The translations under genes were made by a program, and so were the position numbers. Under the pieces are notes generated by a model. The model saw nothing but the letters and a program-made list of their open reading frames with translations, searched no databases and was not told the origin of the DNA. A stretch of 64,000 nucleotides of DNA, taken from an uncultured Sutterella sp. GTDB taxonomy: Bacteria; Pseudomonadota; Gammaproteobacteria; Burkholderiales; Burkholderiaceae_F. The stretch covers positions 124,001 to 188,000 of the forward strand of contig CABQGK010000001.1 in NCBI GenBank assembly GCA_902463725.1. Direction: 5' to 3'. Shown piece after piece: positions 9,688 through 19,022 of this stretch (position 1 is its first letter; each line of letters begins with the position of its first letter).

Positions 9688-9984
9688 TTTCTCTGATGTC
9701 GTCCCGTCCCGCACAGAGAATATACACGCCAGTGCGCCGGACAGAGGCGAAGGCAAGTTCCTAAAGGCCTTTATGTTAGCAGTAGTTGGCTGGCTTTGCG
9801 AGAGGGCGCTCTTGATTGCAAGGCAGCTTGCGTTGTCAATCGCCTCAGATGCTAGAGATAAACGCTCAAAACGCCCTGCTGAGCGGTAGTAGAATGTTTT
9901 GGTCACTCGAGAGCTTGGCTCGCATTGCGCTGAGCTCTGCGTTGCTCTCATAGAAGCAGAGCGAACATCATTTTTGGAGGAAAC
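9688..9984. other. Divergent intergenic region
   Basis: About 300 bp separate the divergent efflux operon and the nitrobindin-like gene. It holds a short inverted repeat (GCAAG at 9818-9822, CTTGC at 9827-9831). I see no strong promoter, RNA or small gene. Confidence 0.3.
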
Positions 9985-10635
9985 ATGCGCTACAGCGATA
10001 TTTATACGGAGGCGCCGGCGGATCCCAATACGGCGGCTAACCTCGGCCCCTTGGCACCTTTGCCAGGGGTGTGGCAGGGCAACGAAGGGGTGGATACGCA
10101 CCCGCAGGTTGATGGCCCTGAGACCGAGCCCTATCACGAAACTTGGCGCTTTGAGCTTTTGGATCCTCAGAACAATGGCCCGCAGGTGCTCTACGGCCTG
10201 CGCTACCACGTGGCGATCACAAAGCCCGATGAATTAAATGCCTTCCACGAACAGGTCGGACACATTCTTTGGGAACCAGAGACGGGGAAAATATTCATGA
10301 CGCTCTCGATTCCGCGTGGCCAAGTGGCCATGGCGGTGGGTCAAGCAAAGCCTGGTGACAAACAGTTTACGTTACGCGCTGTGCGTGGCAGCACCGAGTG
10401 CGGCATTGTCTCCAACCCCTTCCTTGAAGAGGCGTTCCGTACCGATGCCTGGGAGATCACTTTCCGCTTTCTTGAGGATGGGAGGTTTGAGTATGATCAG
10501 CGCACCACGCTCACCATCCCCAATGTGCCGCAACCCTTTGCGCATACCGACCACAACCGCTTGCATCTCGTTGCAGCAGTGGCGCCGAATGCGGCGATGA
10601 TTGAAGCGGGGCTCTTGAACCGCAACCCACAGTAA
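9985..10635 (+). CDS. Nitrobindin-like (THAP4-type) beta-barrel protein
   Basis: 216 residues, cytoplasmic, no signal. It begins with the family entry motif LGPLAPLPGVWQGNEGVD (compare G-x-W-x-G-x-G of nitrobindins), followed by alternating strands (TWRFELL, GHILWEPETGKIFMTLSIPRG, WEITFRFLEDGRFEYDQRT) and a C-terminal H-x-x-H-N-R-L-H-L segment. Related barrels bind ferric heme on a histidine and react with nitric oxide or peroxynitrite, but this protein is longer than canonical nitrobindins and its axial histidine is not certain. GGAGG lies upstream of the ATG. It appears to be a single-gene unit. Confidence 0.7.
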   Translation: MRYSDIYTEAPADPNTAANLGPLAPLPGVWQGNEGVDTHPQVDGPETEPYHETWRFELLDPQNNGPQVLYGLRYHVAITKPDELNAFHEQVGHILWEPETGKIFMTLSIPRGQVAMAVGQAKPGDKQFTLRAVRGSTECGIVSNPFLEEAFRTDAWEITFRFLEDGRFEYDQRTTLTIPNVPQPFAHTDHNRLHLVAAVAPNAAMIEAGLLNRNPQ

Positions 10636-10856
10636 GGCATCCACTTTTTTTCTGCCGCGACCGCCAAGCAATGCACGCGCACCACGCGTCACGCAACGCT
10701 GGCCTGGCGCGGCTTTTTCTATTTTCAGTTCGCAAAAACGAGGAAAATCTTTGCTCTGTCGTGCGTTTTTTGCCGCTGCTCGGTATGCTTAGCACCATAG
10801 CTCTGGGACGCCTCCTTTTCCCCAGCTAATTTCCCAAATCCATCCTCCGTGACGAA

Positions 10857-13115
10857 ATGACAATCTTTGCACGCGCCATGGCGCTGTTAGGACTTTGCGC
10901 CATCCTCTCTTTCCCTCAGCTTTCGGCTGCCCGAAGTGCAGCTGAGCTACAAGCTGCTTGCCATCGTGAGGGACGTCCTTGTGTAGGGCTAGTGCTCTCT
11001 GGGGGTGGCGCGCGTGGCTTTGCACACGTTGGCGTGCTCAAGGTGCTCGAAGAGCTCCATATCAAAGTCGACGTGGTCACGGGCACCTCCATGGGAAGTA
11101 TGGTTGGCGGGGCGTATGCGGCGGGCTACACCGCCAATCAGCTCGAAGACATTATCAAGAGTGTGGATTGGACGCGCATGTTTGCCTCGCGCCCAGAGCG
11201 TGAAAACCTTCCGTGGCGTCAGAAGCGACAGGACTTCAATAACCTCTCCACCAATTCGGTCGTGATTACCAAGTCGGGTGAAGTGCAGTTTCCCGATAGT
11301 TTGGTGCCTTCGCAGGAGCTCAATCTCTTTTTGGAAAAAGAAACGGGGGTGGTCAATCACGTCAATGACCTCTCGGCGCTTGCGATTCCTTTTGCAGCGG
11401 TGGCTACCAACTTGGTGGATGGTGAGCGCGTCGTTCTACAGAAGGGGGTGAATTTAGCGGCGGCGATGCGCGCTTCGATGTCGGTGCCAGGGGTGTTTGC
11501 GCCCATTACGATGGGCGATAGGATTCTTGTTGATGGCGGTCTCGTGGATAATTTGCCCGTGGATCTCGCGCGTGAAATGGGCGCAGAGGTGATCATTGCC
11601 GTCAATGTGGGCACGCCACTACTCAAACGTGAAGAACTCACAAGTGTGGTCACCGTGATGGGGCAGATGGTGAATTTGCTCACCGAGCAAAACGTCAAGC
11701 GCTCGATCGCCTCACTCAAAGCGGGGGACGTGTTGATTACCCCCGATCTTGACCGTTTTACGAGCGCGGATATGGATTTATCGGCTGCCATTATTGAAGC
11801 TGGGCGCGACGCAGCGCGCGCTCATCGCGCGGCGCTTGAGCGACTCGCTTCAAAGAGCGCAGACTGGAATCGCTGGGAGAGCGTGCGTGAGACGGCGCTA
11901 CTTCCTGGCAGTCGCGTCGATGAGCACATCGTTAGTGCGGTGCGTGTCGATGGGCTCACCTATATCAACGAGGAGACGGTTAAAAATGAGCTTGCGCTTG
12001 ACACATCTCGCCCGATTACCAACGAAGAAATCGAGGCTTCCACGCGACGTATCTGGGCCGATGGAGCCTTTACCAACGTGAGCTACCGGTTTGAGCCGCA
12101 AAAGGATGGCAGTAACGTGCTCGTCTTTGAGCCCAAAGAGAAAAAACCAGGGTTCTCGTCGATTCGCGTAGGCGGCTCGGTGCAGACGGACTTTCAGAGC
12201 TCTCAGAGCTTTAATGTCATCTTCGGGCATACGTGGGGATGGCTGAACGAATGGGGTGGCGAGTGGCACACCGAGTTGCAGGCGGGTGAGGTGAAGCGCT
12301 TTAGTAGCGAATTTTTCCAGCCGCTCGGCGCAACGTCGCCCTGGTTTGTGCAACCTCGCCTTGAGTATATTTGGCAGCCCTATGACGTCTACCGTGGCAA
12401 CCAAGCCGTTGCCCGTTTCCGTAACGAGCGCCTCACGGCAGCGCTAGATATAGGGCATGCCCTCGGTCGAGATGGGTTTGTGCGCGCGAGCATGGGTTAC
12501 ATGGGGGCACGTGCTAAGCGCGAAATCGGAGAGCTCGAGGCTGATCGACAGCATATTCATTCGCCATTTTTAAGTTTAGAGCTGTACCGCGATACGCTTG
12601 ATAATGTGAATTTCCCCACGCGCGGCAGTCTCATGCAGGCCAAAGTTGAGCAGTACTTTGAACGGCAGCTGGGTCTGGCAAACCAAACGGTATTCCGGCT
12701 CTCTGGGCGGTGGCCGTTCTCCAAAGGACCGTGGACGTTGCTCGCTAGTGCGGATTTGGGCACAGCCGCGATCGACAATATCTTCTCGCTAGGTGGTGCG
12801 ATGCAGATGACGGGTTCGCCCTACAACCGCTGGACGGGCTCGAACTTGCAGTGGAGCTCGCTCACGCTCTCGCGCAACATGACCGATGTGCTCAATCTAC
12901 GTGGTAACCCCGTCTGGCTCGGTGCCTCCTTTGAATTGGGGCGCGCTTGGAACGAGTCGAGCGAGCAATGGAATAGCACCAACGATCGCTCGTTCCATCA
13001 GGCGTTGGGGGCTTATGTGGGCGTCGACAGCGTGATTGGGCCGCTCTACCTGATGGGGGGCTATACGCTTGGCGTTGGTAGCGCCGTGTACTTCTTCTGG
13101 GGGCACCCGTTCTAG
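10857..13115 (+). CDS. PlpD-type patatin phospholipase autotransporter (type Vd)
   Basis: 752 residues. A signal peptide (1-25) precedes a patatin domain with the oxyanion motif GGGARG (49-54), the nucleophile motif GTSMGS (Ser78) and the catalytic Asp in VDGGLVDN (Asp226). A POTRA-like segment follows (about 345-425, VDGLTYINEETVKNEL), then an Omp85-type 16-strand barrel ending in a C-terminal Phe (YFFWGHPF). This is the layout of PlpD/FplA: a surface-delivered lipase carried by its own barrel. The stop codon overlaps the convergent response-regulator stop within one CTAG. Confidence 0.87.
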   Translation: MTIFARAMALLGLCAILSFPQLSAARSAAELQAACHREGRPCVGLVLSGGGARGFAHVGVLKVLEELHIKVDVVTGTSMGSMVGGAYAAGYTANQLEDIIKSVDWTRMFASRPERENLPWRQKRQDFNNLSTNSVVITKSGEVQFPDSLVPSQELNLFLEKETGVVNHVNDLSALAIPFAAVATNLVDGERVVLQKGVNLAAAMRASMSVPGVFAPITMGDRILVDGGLVDNLPVDLAREMGAEVIIAVNVGTPLLKREELTSVVTVMGQMVNLLTEQNVKRSIASLKAGDVLITPDLDRFTSADMDLSAAIIEAGRDAARAHRAALERLASKSADWNRWESVRETALLPGSRVDEHIVSAVRVDGLTYINEETVKNELALDTSRPITNEEIEASTRRIWADGAFTNVSYRFEPQKDGSNVLVFEPKEKKPGFSSIRVGGSVQTDFQSSQSFNVIFGHTWGWLNEWGGEWHTELQAGEVKRFSSEFFQPLGATSPWFVQPRLEYIWQPYDVYRGNQAVARFRNERLTAALDIGHALGRDGFVRASMGYMGARAKREIGELEADRQHIHSPFLSLELYRDTLDNVNFPTRGSLMQAKVEQYFERQLGLANQTVFRLSGRWPFSKGPWTLLASADLGTAAIDNIFSLGGAMQMTGSPYNRWTGSNLQWSSLTLSRNMTDVLNLRGNPVWLGASFELGRAWNESSEQWNSTNDRSFHQALGAYVGVDSVIGPLYLMGGYTLGVGSAVYFFWGHPF

Positions 13116-13732
13116 AGCACCACGCCCTCAAGCGCTTCGGTGAGCTCTTGCACCGTATGCACGCCGAGTTTACGCATCGCGCTCGCTTTGTGAAACTCGG
13201 CGGTGCGCTGCGCTATGCCCAAGCGCTCAGCGGCAAGCCGCGCCGAAAGTCCTTGCGCGGCGAGCCGAACAAGTTGTTTTTCTCGTGAGGAGAGCGCGTC
13301 GTAGGCGGCCTGCCGGCTCGCTTCCTTTTTGGTAAAACGCGCGGCAGCAAGTTTGAGCGCCTCAATGAGTTTTTCGCGGCGTACGGGCTTTTGCAAAAAG
13401 CAGACGGCGCCTTTCATCATCGTTTCGACGGCCATTTCTAGTTCTCCATGGCCAGAGAGGAAAATGATCGGCCAATCAACGCCAGTATCGATGAGACGCT
13501 CTTGTAGCGCTAAGCCCGACATCTCGCCCATCTTCACGTCAAGTAGCAAAATGCCCGGCTCATTGGGGTTGGCATGCGCTAAGAAATGCTCGGCACCCGC
13601 ATAAGGGATGGGCAGGCAACCCAAACCCTTGAGGACAAAGGAGAGCGCCTTTCTTAGACTTTCGTCATCATCGATGATGTAGACGCGCTCGTGAGCGAGC
13701 GCGGGTTCGAGAGCGGTTGCCTTTAGACTCAT
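13112..13732 (-). CDS. FixJ/TtrR-family response regulator
   Basis: 206 residues: a receiver domain (acidic DDD at 21-23, phospho-acceptor Asp65 in LLLDVKMGEMSGL, Lys in LQKPVRREK) and a LuxR-type HTH domain (LSSREKQLVRLAAQGLSARLAAERLGIA). Its ATG overlaps the kinase stop as ATGA (13729-13732), so it is the cognate partner of that kinase. It plausibly acts as an activator; target genes are not visible. Confidence 0.85.
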   Translation of the reverse strand: MSLKATALEPALAHERVYIIDDDESLRKALSFVLKGLGCLPIPYAGAEHFLAHANPNEPGILLLDVKMGEMSGLALQERLIDTGVDWPIIFLSGHGELEMAVETMMKGAVCFLQKPVRREKLIEALKLAAARFTKKEASRQAAYDALSSREKQLVRLAAQGLSARLAAERLGIAQRTAEFHKASAMRKLGVHTVQELTEALEGVVL

Positions 13733-15591
13733 GATCTACACTCCTCTTTGGTGCTACTAGCGAGCGGTAGTCGCACAATGGTCACTAGACCTTGAGCGGC
13801 TGTGCGCCGCCGAAAAGTAATCGAGCCACCCACCGTCTCGACAATGCTGCGGGAAATCGCAAGCCCTAGACCAAGGCCATCGGGCTTTTCACTGCTGACA
13901 AGTTCATTGAGCGCGGTAAGCTCCTCATCGGTGAGTGGGGCGCCATTGTCTTCGATTTCAACTTGCACCGTACCAAGGTTTGCTGTCGCACGAACAGTGA
14001 GCTGAGGTGGTTCTACTTTTTGTGATCGAGCGGCTTCTTTGGCGTTTTTGATGAGGTTGGCAAAGACGAGCTCTAGGTCGAGCGGATGAATGAGAACCGC
14101 AGCCCTATCAAAGCGCTCAATTTGTGTGGACACTGCATCCAAGGCAAAGTGAGAGACCATCGCGTTTCCTTTGTCAAACGCGTCTCGCACATCGACCGTT
14201 TTGAGGTCGGTATGCTTTTTGGCGTACTGACGCACGCGCTCGACGATGTTGCTCGCGCGAGTGGCATCTGCCGTCATACTCGCAAGAATTTCAAGGATCT
14301 CCTCTCGCGAGATGGCGTCATTTTTTACCATGGCTTCGAGCCCCTCCGCGCAAAGCGTAATCGCTGAGAGTGGTTGACGCAGTTCATGCGCAACGAGCCC
14401 AGAAATCTGACCGACGGCACCGGCTTTTTGTAGACGTTCCATTTTTTCGCGTGCAGCAAGCTGCTCACCAAGCGAGGTTTTGAGCTCAGCTTCTTTTTTC
14501 TGAACGAGCCACTGTGCGCGAATGCTATGAACCGCTAGCGCAAGCACCAGCACCAGCCCCGAGAGGATGAGCGTGCGATATTCAGTCCAAATGCGCTGCC
14601 AGCCCGTGAGTTTGAGATACTCGTAAGGTCCCATCTGCAAGTCTTTCAGTAACGCGTCACTCGTTTGAAAGTCGCTCGCCACGGACCACATGAAGCCACT
14701 CTCGCCCTTAGGGAGCATCAGCAGGTCCATGGTGATCGCCTTACTCATCGAGGCGCTAATTCGCGGTGTGACGGCAAGCGTAAGCGCTGGGTAGAGCGGC
14801 GTGGAGTGGCGACAGTCGGAGACGGCATCGGAGAAGCGCTCATCAACGACACGCACGCGAGAGTGCACTGAAGGGTCGCGCCGCGCGAGATGCTCGAGCG
14901 CGCAGAGCGGAAGAAATCCCACCTCGGCTCTGCCCGACGTAACCGCGTTGAAAATCGCCTCATTAGCGTGGTCGGCGTCTCGGTGCTCGACAAAGGTTTG
15001 CTCGGAGAAGAATTGCTCTGGGCTTCCAAGCGACTTCTTAGAGAGTTCGCGCACTGCATAGAGGTACCCAGAAAAACTCGTTGCGGAGGCCGCCACGAGA
15101 CGTTGCCCTTTTAAGTCTGCAAGGCTTCGAAAGGGCGACTTCGCATCCACGATGATGGCGGTACCATCGTTACGGTTCGGGTCAGGTTGCACGTCGCAGA
15201 CGATGGTGCTCACACTGCGCAGTCCCGCGGAAATCAGCGACTGATAAAGGGGCGACTCGGTAAGCACAATATCAACCTCGCCCTCACGAACGGCTTGCTC
15301 GAGCGCTTCGGGCGTATATTCTCGAAACTGTACGGGATGCCCGAGCTTAGCGGGCGTGAGCGTTGCTTTGAGTGAGGCGAGCATGAGGCGCTCATCGGCC
15401 ATCAGTCCAAATGGCGTGTAACCCACGCGTATCAGGCTCTCGGCAGCGGTGTTGACAACGGCAGGCGGCGCACAATAGGTGGGTGCTTCTTGGCTTGTGG
15501 CCAGTGCCGCACGGCTCAATAGTAGGATGCTCAATACCATGAGCAAGCGAGCAGAGGCGTGCGAGAAGAAACGTTGGGTAGCGTTTTTCAT
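13729..15591 (-). CDS. TtrS-like sensor histidine kinase with periplasmic PhnD-type binding domain
   Basis: 620 residues from the ATG at 15591, which has a perfect AGGAGGAG upstream and starts a signal peptide. Residues about 45-290 form a PhnD/TtrS-type periplasmic binding domain (IRVGYTPFGLMADERL, VREGEVDIVLTESPLYQSL, LADLKGQRLVAAS). One membrane helix (ILSGLVLVLALAVHSI) is followed by a coiled coil, the H-box (His402 in VAHELRQPL) and an ATPase domain with NLIKNAKEA, DNGAPLTDEEL and GLGLGLAI. TtrS senses tetrathionate; no tetrathionate reductase is encoded here, so the ligand is unknown. Its ATG overlaps the upstream dsbI-like stop as ATGA. Confidence 0.82.
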   Translation of the reverse strand: MKNATQRFFSHASARLLMVLSILLLSRAALATSQEAPTYCAPPAVVNTAAESLIRVGYTPFGLMADERLMLASLKATLTPAKLGHPVQFREYTPEALEQAVREGEVDIVLTESPLYQSLISAGLRSVSTIVCDVQPDPNRNDGTAIIVDAKSPFRSLADLKGQRLVAASATSFSGYLYAVRELSKKSLGSPEQFFSEQTFVEHRDADHANEAIFNAVTSGRAEVGFLPLCALEHLARRDPSVHSRVRVVDERFSDAVSDCRHSTPLYPALTLAVTPRISASMSKAITMDLLMLPKGESGFMWSVASDFQTSDALLKDLQMGPYEYLKLTGWQRIWTEYRTLILSGLVLVLALAVHSIRAQWLVQKKEAELKTSLGEQLAAREKMERLQKAGAVGQISGLVAHELRQPLSAITLCAEGLEAMVKNDAISREEILEILASMTADATRASNIVERVRQYAKKHTDLKTVDVRDAFDKGNAMVSHFALDAVSTQIERFDRAAVLIHPLDLELVFANLIKNAKEAARSQKVEPPQLTVRATANLGTVQVEIEDNGAPLTDEELTALNELVSSEKPDGLGLGLAISRSIVETVGGSITFRRRTAAQGLVTIVRLPLASSTKEECRS

Positions 15592-17141
15592 GGGTGAACT
15601 CCTCCTAATGAGGAAGCAGTGAGCGGTGCGGGCGCCGGGGGCGCAATGCGCCAAAGTGTCATGATGCCTTCGGCTGCAGTCAAAACGAGTAGCGCGTCGC
15701 TCTGCGCCGTGAGGCCAAGGATGTTTTCAAGTCCTTCGATCTTAAAGGCGCGTTCAACTTTGGCGCGCTCGGTGTTGACTTCCAAGAGCAAGTGCTCGTT
15801 ACTCAGTAACCATAGGCGTTGTTGCCAGTAGGTAGCGCTCTTAACCGTGAGGGCGAGGCGCTCAAGCGTATCGGTGCTCAAAGGGCGCTCTTGAGTGGGC
15901 ATCAAGTCCCGAGCGTCGATGCTGATGAGAATATTGTGTGGCACGGCTTCGTTTGGCGCACTGATCATGAAGAGCTCTGCACCTTGCGTATCGGCGCTAA
16001 AGGCGCTAATCGCGGCCTCCCTTGCTCGTGCGGTGCGCACGGCTGCGCGATTTTTCCCCCACACAAGCCTCAGGTTTCCCGTGGTTTCTGAAAACCCAGG
16101 ATTGCGCGCTGTGAGTTCGAGCGGCCGAAAGTCGGGCGTGACCGCCCAAAGCGTTTTGTTGCTTGTCGCAGTGATAACGCGATCCGTGAGCCAGGTGCAA
16201 CCCGCGGTCTCGCTCAAGGTGAGACCGTTACCACGATCGATGCTAGCGCGGGCAGTGATGCGGTGTAGCGTGGCGTCCGTTAAAGCAATGTGTGCTGCGC
16301 TGCTTACGAGGGCAAAGCGGCGCTTTTGTTCATCCCAAGCAATACATCGTATTGGGTCGTTTTGTGCTTCAAAAGGTGAGGGCGCCGCGCGTAAGCGCTC
16401 GGGGCGAAGGGGCGTTGCCTTTGTTACGAGCGCCTCATGCGTTGCCGCTTCGGTTGGTCTTGCGAGGTCTGGCTCTTTGAGGCGCGAGCTGGGCGAAAAG
16501 AGCCTCGGCGCTTGCCAATGGTGCTGCCAAAAGGTGAGTGACCAGCGTTCTGTGCCGAGCGCTCGGGTGAAGTGCTCGCCAACAGACTGTCCTGCGTACG
16601 GAAGAGGACCGTTGGCAAGGAAAAAGGAAAGAGCTTTGAGTGCGAGGGCAGCGCTTGCGATCGTAAGGAGCGCTTTCCTAGTGAAGCGCTTCGCTGCGCT
16701 TACGGTGTCATTTGGGACGTCTTTAGACGGACGGCACTTTGGGGAGAAAGTGAGAGTAAGCGCAACCCAGAGGAGTAGCGCAACAAAGAGGAGCGCATGC
16801 CAAGCGTAGCCATGAATACCCAAGATGGGATTGCCAAAGCCTTGCCCGATATCGCCCGCGGCATGTAGCGCCCAGTGGCGAGCACTAAGCCAAAAGCCTG
16901 TGAGTGAAATGAGTAGCAGTAGTCCCAGGAGACGTTGGGTGTTGCCCAAAATGGCAATTGCAACGAGCACACAGGTCGCAAAAACCGCACAGAGCTGCTC
17001 AAGCCCGCCCATTTCGCAAGGCACTTCTCCGAGAAACCATTCAAAGTAGAGCGTACTTGCGAGCATAGAGAGTGCGAGCACGGCGGCGAGTAGCGCCGCG
17101 CTAGCCCGAGCCGTAGCGATGGGAAGGTTGAATCTCGTCAT
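15588..17141 (-). CDS. DsbI-like paralog lacking the CXXC redox motif
   Basis: 517 residues. The N-terminal four- or five-helix membrane domain aligns with the DsbI at 17471-19006: FLGEVPCEMGGLEQLCAVF against ILGDSPCTLCWGQRQEMAY, and GDIGQGFGNPILGIHGYAW against RDVGQGFGLDVFGIHTQMW. The active-site CXXC is replaced by C42-E-M-G, so DsbB-type quinone-linked disulfide generation is unlikely, although Cys51 and Cys57 remain. The C-terminal half is a predicted periplasmic beta-propeller with degenerate repeats. It is tightly coupled to a dba-like gene upstream (TAATG) and the sensor kinase downstream (ATGA), suggesting a sensing or assembly role; that is inference. Confidence 0.75.
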   Translation of the reverse strand: MTRFNLPIATARASAALLAAVLALSMLASTLYFEWFLGEVPCEMGGLEQLCAVFATCVLVAIAILGNTQRLLGLLLLISLTGFWLSARHWALHAAGDIGQGFGNPILGIHGYAWHALLFVALLLWVALTLTFSPKCRPSKDVPNDTVSAAKRFTRKALLTIASAALALKALSFFLANGPLPYAGQSVGEHFTRALGTERWSLTFWQHHWQAPRLFSPSSRLKEPDLARPTEAATHEALVTKATPLRPERLRAAPSPFEAQNDPIRCIAWDEQKRRFALVSSAAHIALTDATLHRITARASIDRGNGLTLSETAGCTWLTDRVITATSNKTLWAVTPDFRPLELTARNPGFSETTGNLRLVWGKNRAAVRTARAREAAISAFSADTQGAELFMISAPNEAVPHNILISIDARDLMPTQERPLSTDTLERLALTVKSATYWQQRLWLLSNEHLLLEVNTERAKVERAFKIEGLENILGLTAQSDALLVLTAAEGIMTLWRIAPPAPAPLTASSLGGVHP

Positions 17142-17302
17142 TAGTAATGCGTCGCGGGCAATAAGGTTGGCAGCGTGGAAAACACGGCAAATGCGATGAG
17201 CGCTGCCGTAGCGAGTGTCAGCACAAGCGTGGCTTGTGTTCGGCGGTTGAGCCAGAGCAGAATGAGGGCGACAAGCGCTGAGAGCGTAAGAAAAGCTTCC
17301 AT
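17141..17302 (-). CDS. Small Dba-like membrane protein, second copy
   Basis: 53 residues, below usual gene-calling length. It starts MEAFLTLSALVALILLWLN, has a short basic turn (RRTQ), then a second helix (TLVLTLATAALIAFAVF). Size, two-helix layout and position directly before a dsbI-like gene match the Dba protein at 19023-19190, although sequence identity is low. Its TAA and the next ATG share one base (TAATG at 17139-17143), strong evidence for translational coupling. Its role is presumably to support its DsbI partner. Confidence 0.6.
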   Translation of the reverse strand: MEAFLTLSALVALILLWLNRRTQATLVLTLATAALIAFAVFSTLPTLLPATHY

Positions 17303-17319
17303 GGACGGTCGGGCTTGCA

Positions 17320-17405
17320 AGTGCGGTGAAGGAGTGAGCTTGAGTTTAGCGGAAAATGTGTCCAGTTAGGCACATGGCGCCTGTCCTCATTGAGGACAGA
17401 CGCCA
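17320..17405 (-). terminator. Intercistronic hairpins between the two dba-dsbI pairs
   Basis: A strong stem (TGGCG plus CTGTCCTC at about 17375-17387 pairing with GAGGACAG plus CGCCA ending at 17405) lies downstream of the first dsbI stop on the minus strand. A weaker stem (TGTGCC/GGACACA) followed by TTTT lies just beyond. Together they could act as a partial terminator or a processing site, separating expression of the two gene pairs. Confidence 0.45.
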
Positions 17406-17470
17406 GTCAGTAAGTTGCTCAGAAGAAGTGCGTTAGCAGCTTTTTCTGAGCCCTGCCGCACAGAAGCCGT

Positions 17471-19006
17471 TTAGGGCAGTGCGAGCGTAATCACACGGTT
17501 ATGATCAAGCACCTCGAAGGTGTTGCCCTTTTTCACCAGACCGCGCAGATCGGTGTATTCCGCAGGAAGTCCCCAGGCTTCAACAACGGCTTCCTTCACT
17601 GGGTCGATGACGATCAGCACGTTGTGGTTCTTGCTGACCGCGTAGAGCAGACCGTCTTCGTAGACCATACCCGTGACGTAGAGCTCACCGAGCGTACGCT
17701 TATCTTTGAGCGTTGCGCTAGGCATGAATTCTGCCGAAAGCGTCCAGTCAGACATGAGTGCTTTGGAAATCACGAACTTCGTCTTGTTCTTGTTATCGGG
17801 CACCGTACTCGTGAAGATGTACTTACCGTCAGTGGCCGAAGCGTGGATGTAGCTGAACTTGGCGCGTTCGGTGTCGATGCGTGCGCGTCCCAAGCCGCCG
17901 ACATGTTCTACACGGTTGCCGCCAGCGGTGAAGTTAGCCCAACCTTTGACCTCATCGGCATTGGGATTCCAGCGAGCACGTAACACGGACTTGTTGGTAC
18001 CCATCAACACAAAGGCATCGTCTTTGTAGGGGGTGATGCCCACGATGTCAAGCACATTGGCGCTGTACCACGGATCCATGGCGGCGTGCGCCTGAGGCTT
18101 GAGGTTTGCATCGAGCTGCCAGAAGTCGTACTTGCTAGCGACCATGTATTCGCCACGGATCAGCGCAAGAGTGTTGAGTGCTGAGTTGATGCCTTCGATG
18201 GTGCGCGTGTTGGTGACGCGCAGCATGCCATTGATGGCGAGCGGGGCGTTGTTAGCGTCGTGAGCAAAGTTGAGACCAAGCTTAGCCGTGTTGTCGTGAT
18301 AGGCAAAGTCGGGGTCCTTGACATTGCGGCGACCCAAAAAGTCAGGATTGTCCCACATGCCTTCCCAGCCTTCCGTCGACCAAACCACGTACTTCGGGTT
18401 GAAGGAGAAACGCACTGGGTCGCCTTGACCGTAGTTAGGCGGCAGCCCCGTGGACCAAAGCGCTTGGAAGGTGTTCGAAGCAAGAATGAAGGCCACCACG
18501 CCGAAAGCAACGCGGTACAGGGTTGTAAGCGGACGGAAAGGACGCCCCTTCATTTCCGCAATCAGCGCATCGAACCGTGGCGCGAGGAGGACGGCGAGGC
18601 CAAAAAGCATCACCACGCACCAGAAAACAATTTCCGCCCACATCTGGGTGTGAATGCCAAAGACATCCAACCCAAAACCTTGGCCCACATCACGCATACC
18701 GTGAGAGCTCACGTGGCGGAAAGACATGTACAGGCCCACAGCGGCCATCACGAGCATGGTGCCGAGGTATTTGGGCTTAAAGCCGTAGCGCACCATCATG
18801 AGCGCCACCACCCCGATGTAGGCCATCTCTTGACGCTGCCCCCAGCAGAGCGTGCAGGGCGAGTCCCCAAGAATATAGCCGAGGATGAGGTTGGCGATAC
18901 CCACTGGGAGCAGAACGATCAACAGACCGCCCCAGCAGACGATATCGTAGAAAGTTTTGGCGCGGCTCAGGTCGCGCTCGTCAATAGGCTTTGCGTAATC
19001 GGTCAT
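17471..19006 (-). CDS. dsbI: DsbI-type disulfide oxidoreductase with C-terminal beta-propeller
   Basis: 511 residues, matching the Campylobacter/Helicobacter DsbI architecture (about 500) rather than short DsbB. The N-terminal membrane domain holds the redox motif CTLC (Cys51, Cys54) after the second helix, and conserved RHVSSHGMRDVGQGFG. No second periplasmic cysteine pair is visible. Residues about 215-511 form a periplasmic propeller (LALIRGEYMVASKYDFWQLD, DAFVLMGTNKSVLRARW). DsbI oxidises periplasmic thiols and passes electrons to quinone. GGAG precedes its ATG, and a dba gene lies 16 bp upstream, as in Campylobacter. Confidence 0.85.
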   Translation of the reverse strand: MTDYAKPIDERDLSRAKTFYDIVCWGGLLIVLLPVGIANLILGYILGDSPCTLCWGQRQEMAYIGVVALMMVRYGFKPKYLGTMLVMAAVGLYMSFRHVSSHGMRDVGQGFGLDVFGIHTQMWAEIVFWCVVMLFGLAVLLAPRFDALIAEMKGRPFRPLTTLYRVAFGVVAFILASNTFQALWSTGLPPNYGQGDPVRFSFNPKYVVWSTEGWEGMWDNPDFLGRRNVKDPDFAYHDNTAKLGLNFAHDANNAPLAINGMLRVTNTRTIEGINSALNTLALIRGEYMVASKYDFWQLDANLKPQAHAAMDPWYSANVLDIVGITPYKDDAFVLMGTNKSVLRARWNPNADEVKGWANFTAGGNRVEHVGGLGRARIDTERAKFSYIHASATDGKYIFTSTVPDNKNKTKFVISKALMSDWTLSAEFMPSATLKDKRTLGELYVTGMVYEDGLLYAVSKNHNVLIVIDPVKEAVVEAWGLPAEYTDLRGLVKKGNTFEVLDHNRVITLALP

Positions 19007-19022
19007 TTACTGTGCACTCCAA

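Noticed and set aside
13729..15591. Naming the kinase TtrS and its regulator TtrR outright
   Set aside because: No tetrathionate reductase genes are in the window and the binding domain is shared by sensors of other ligands.
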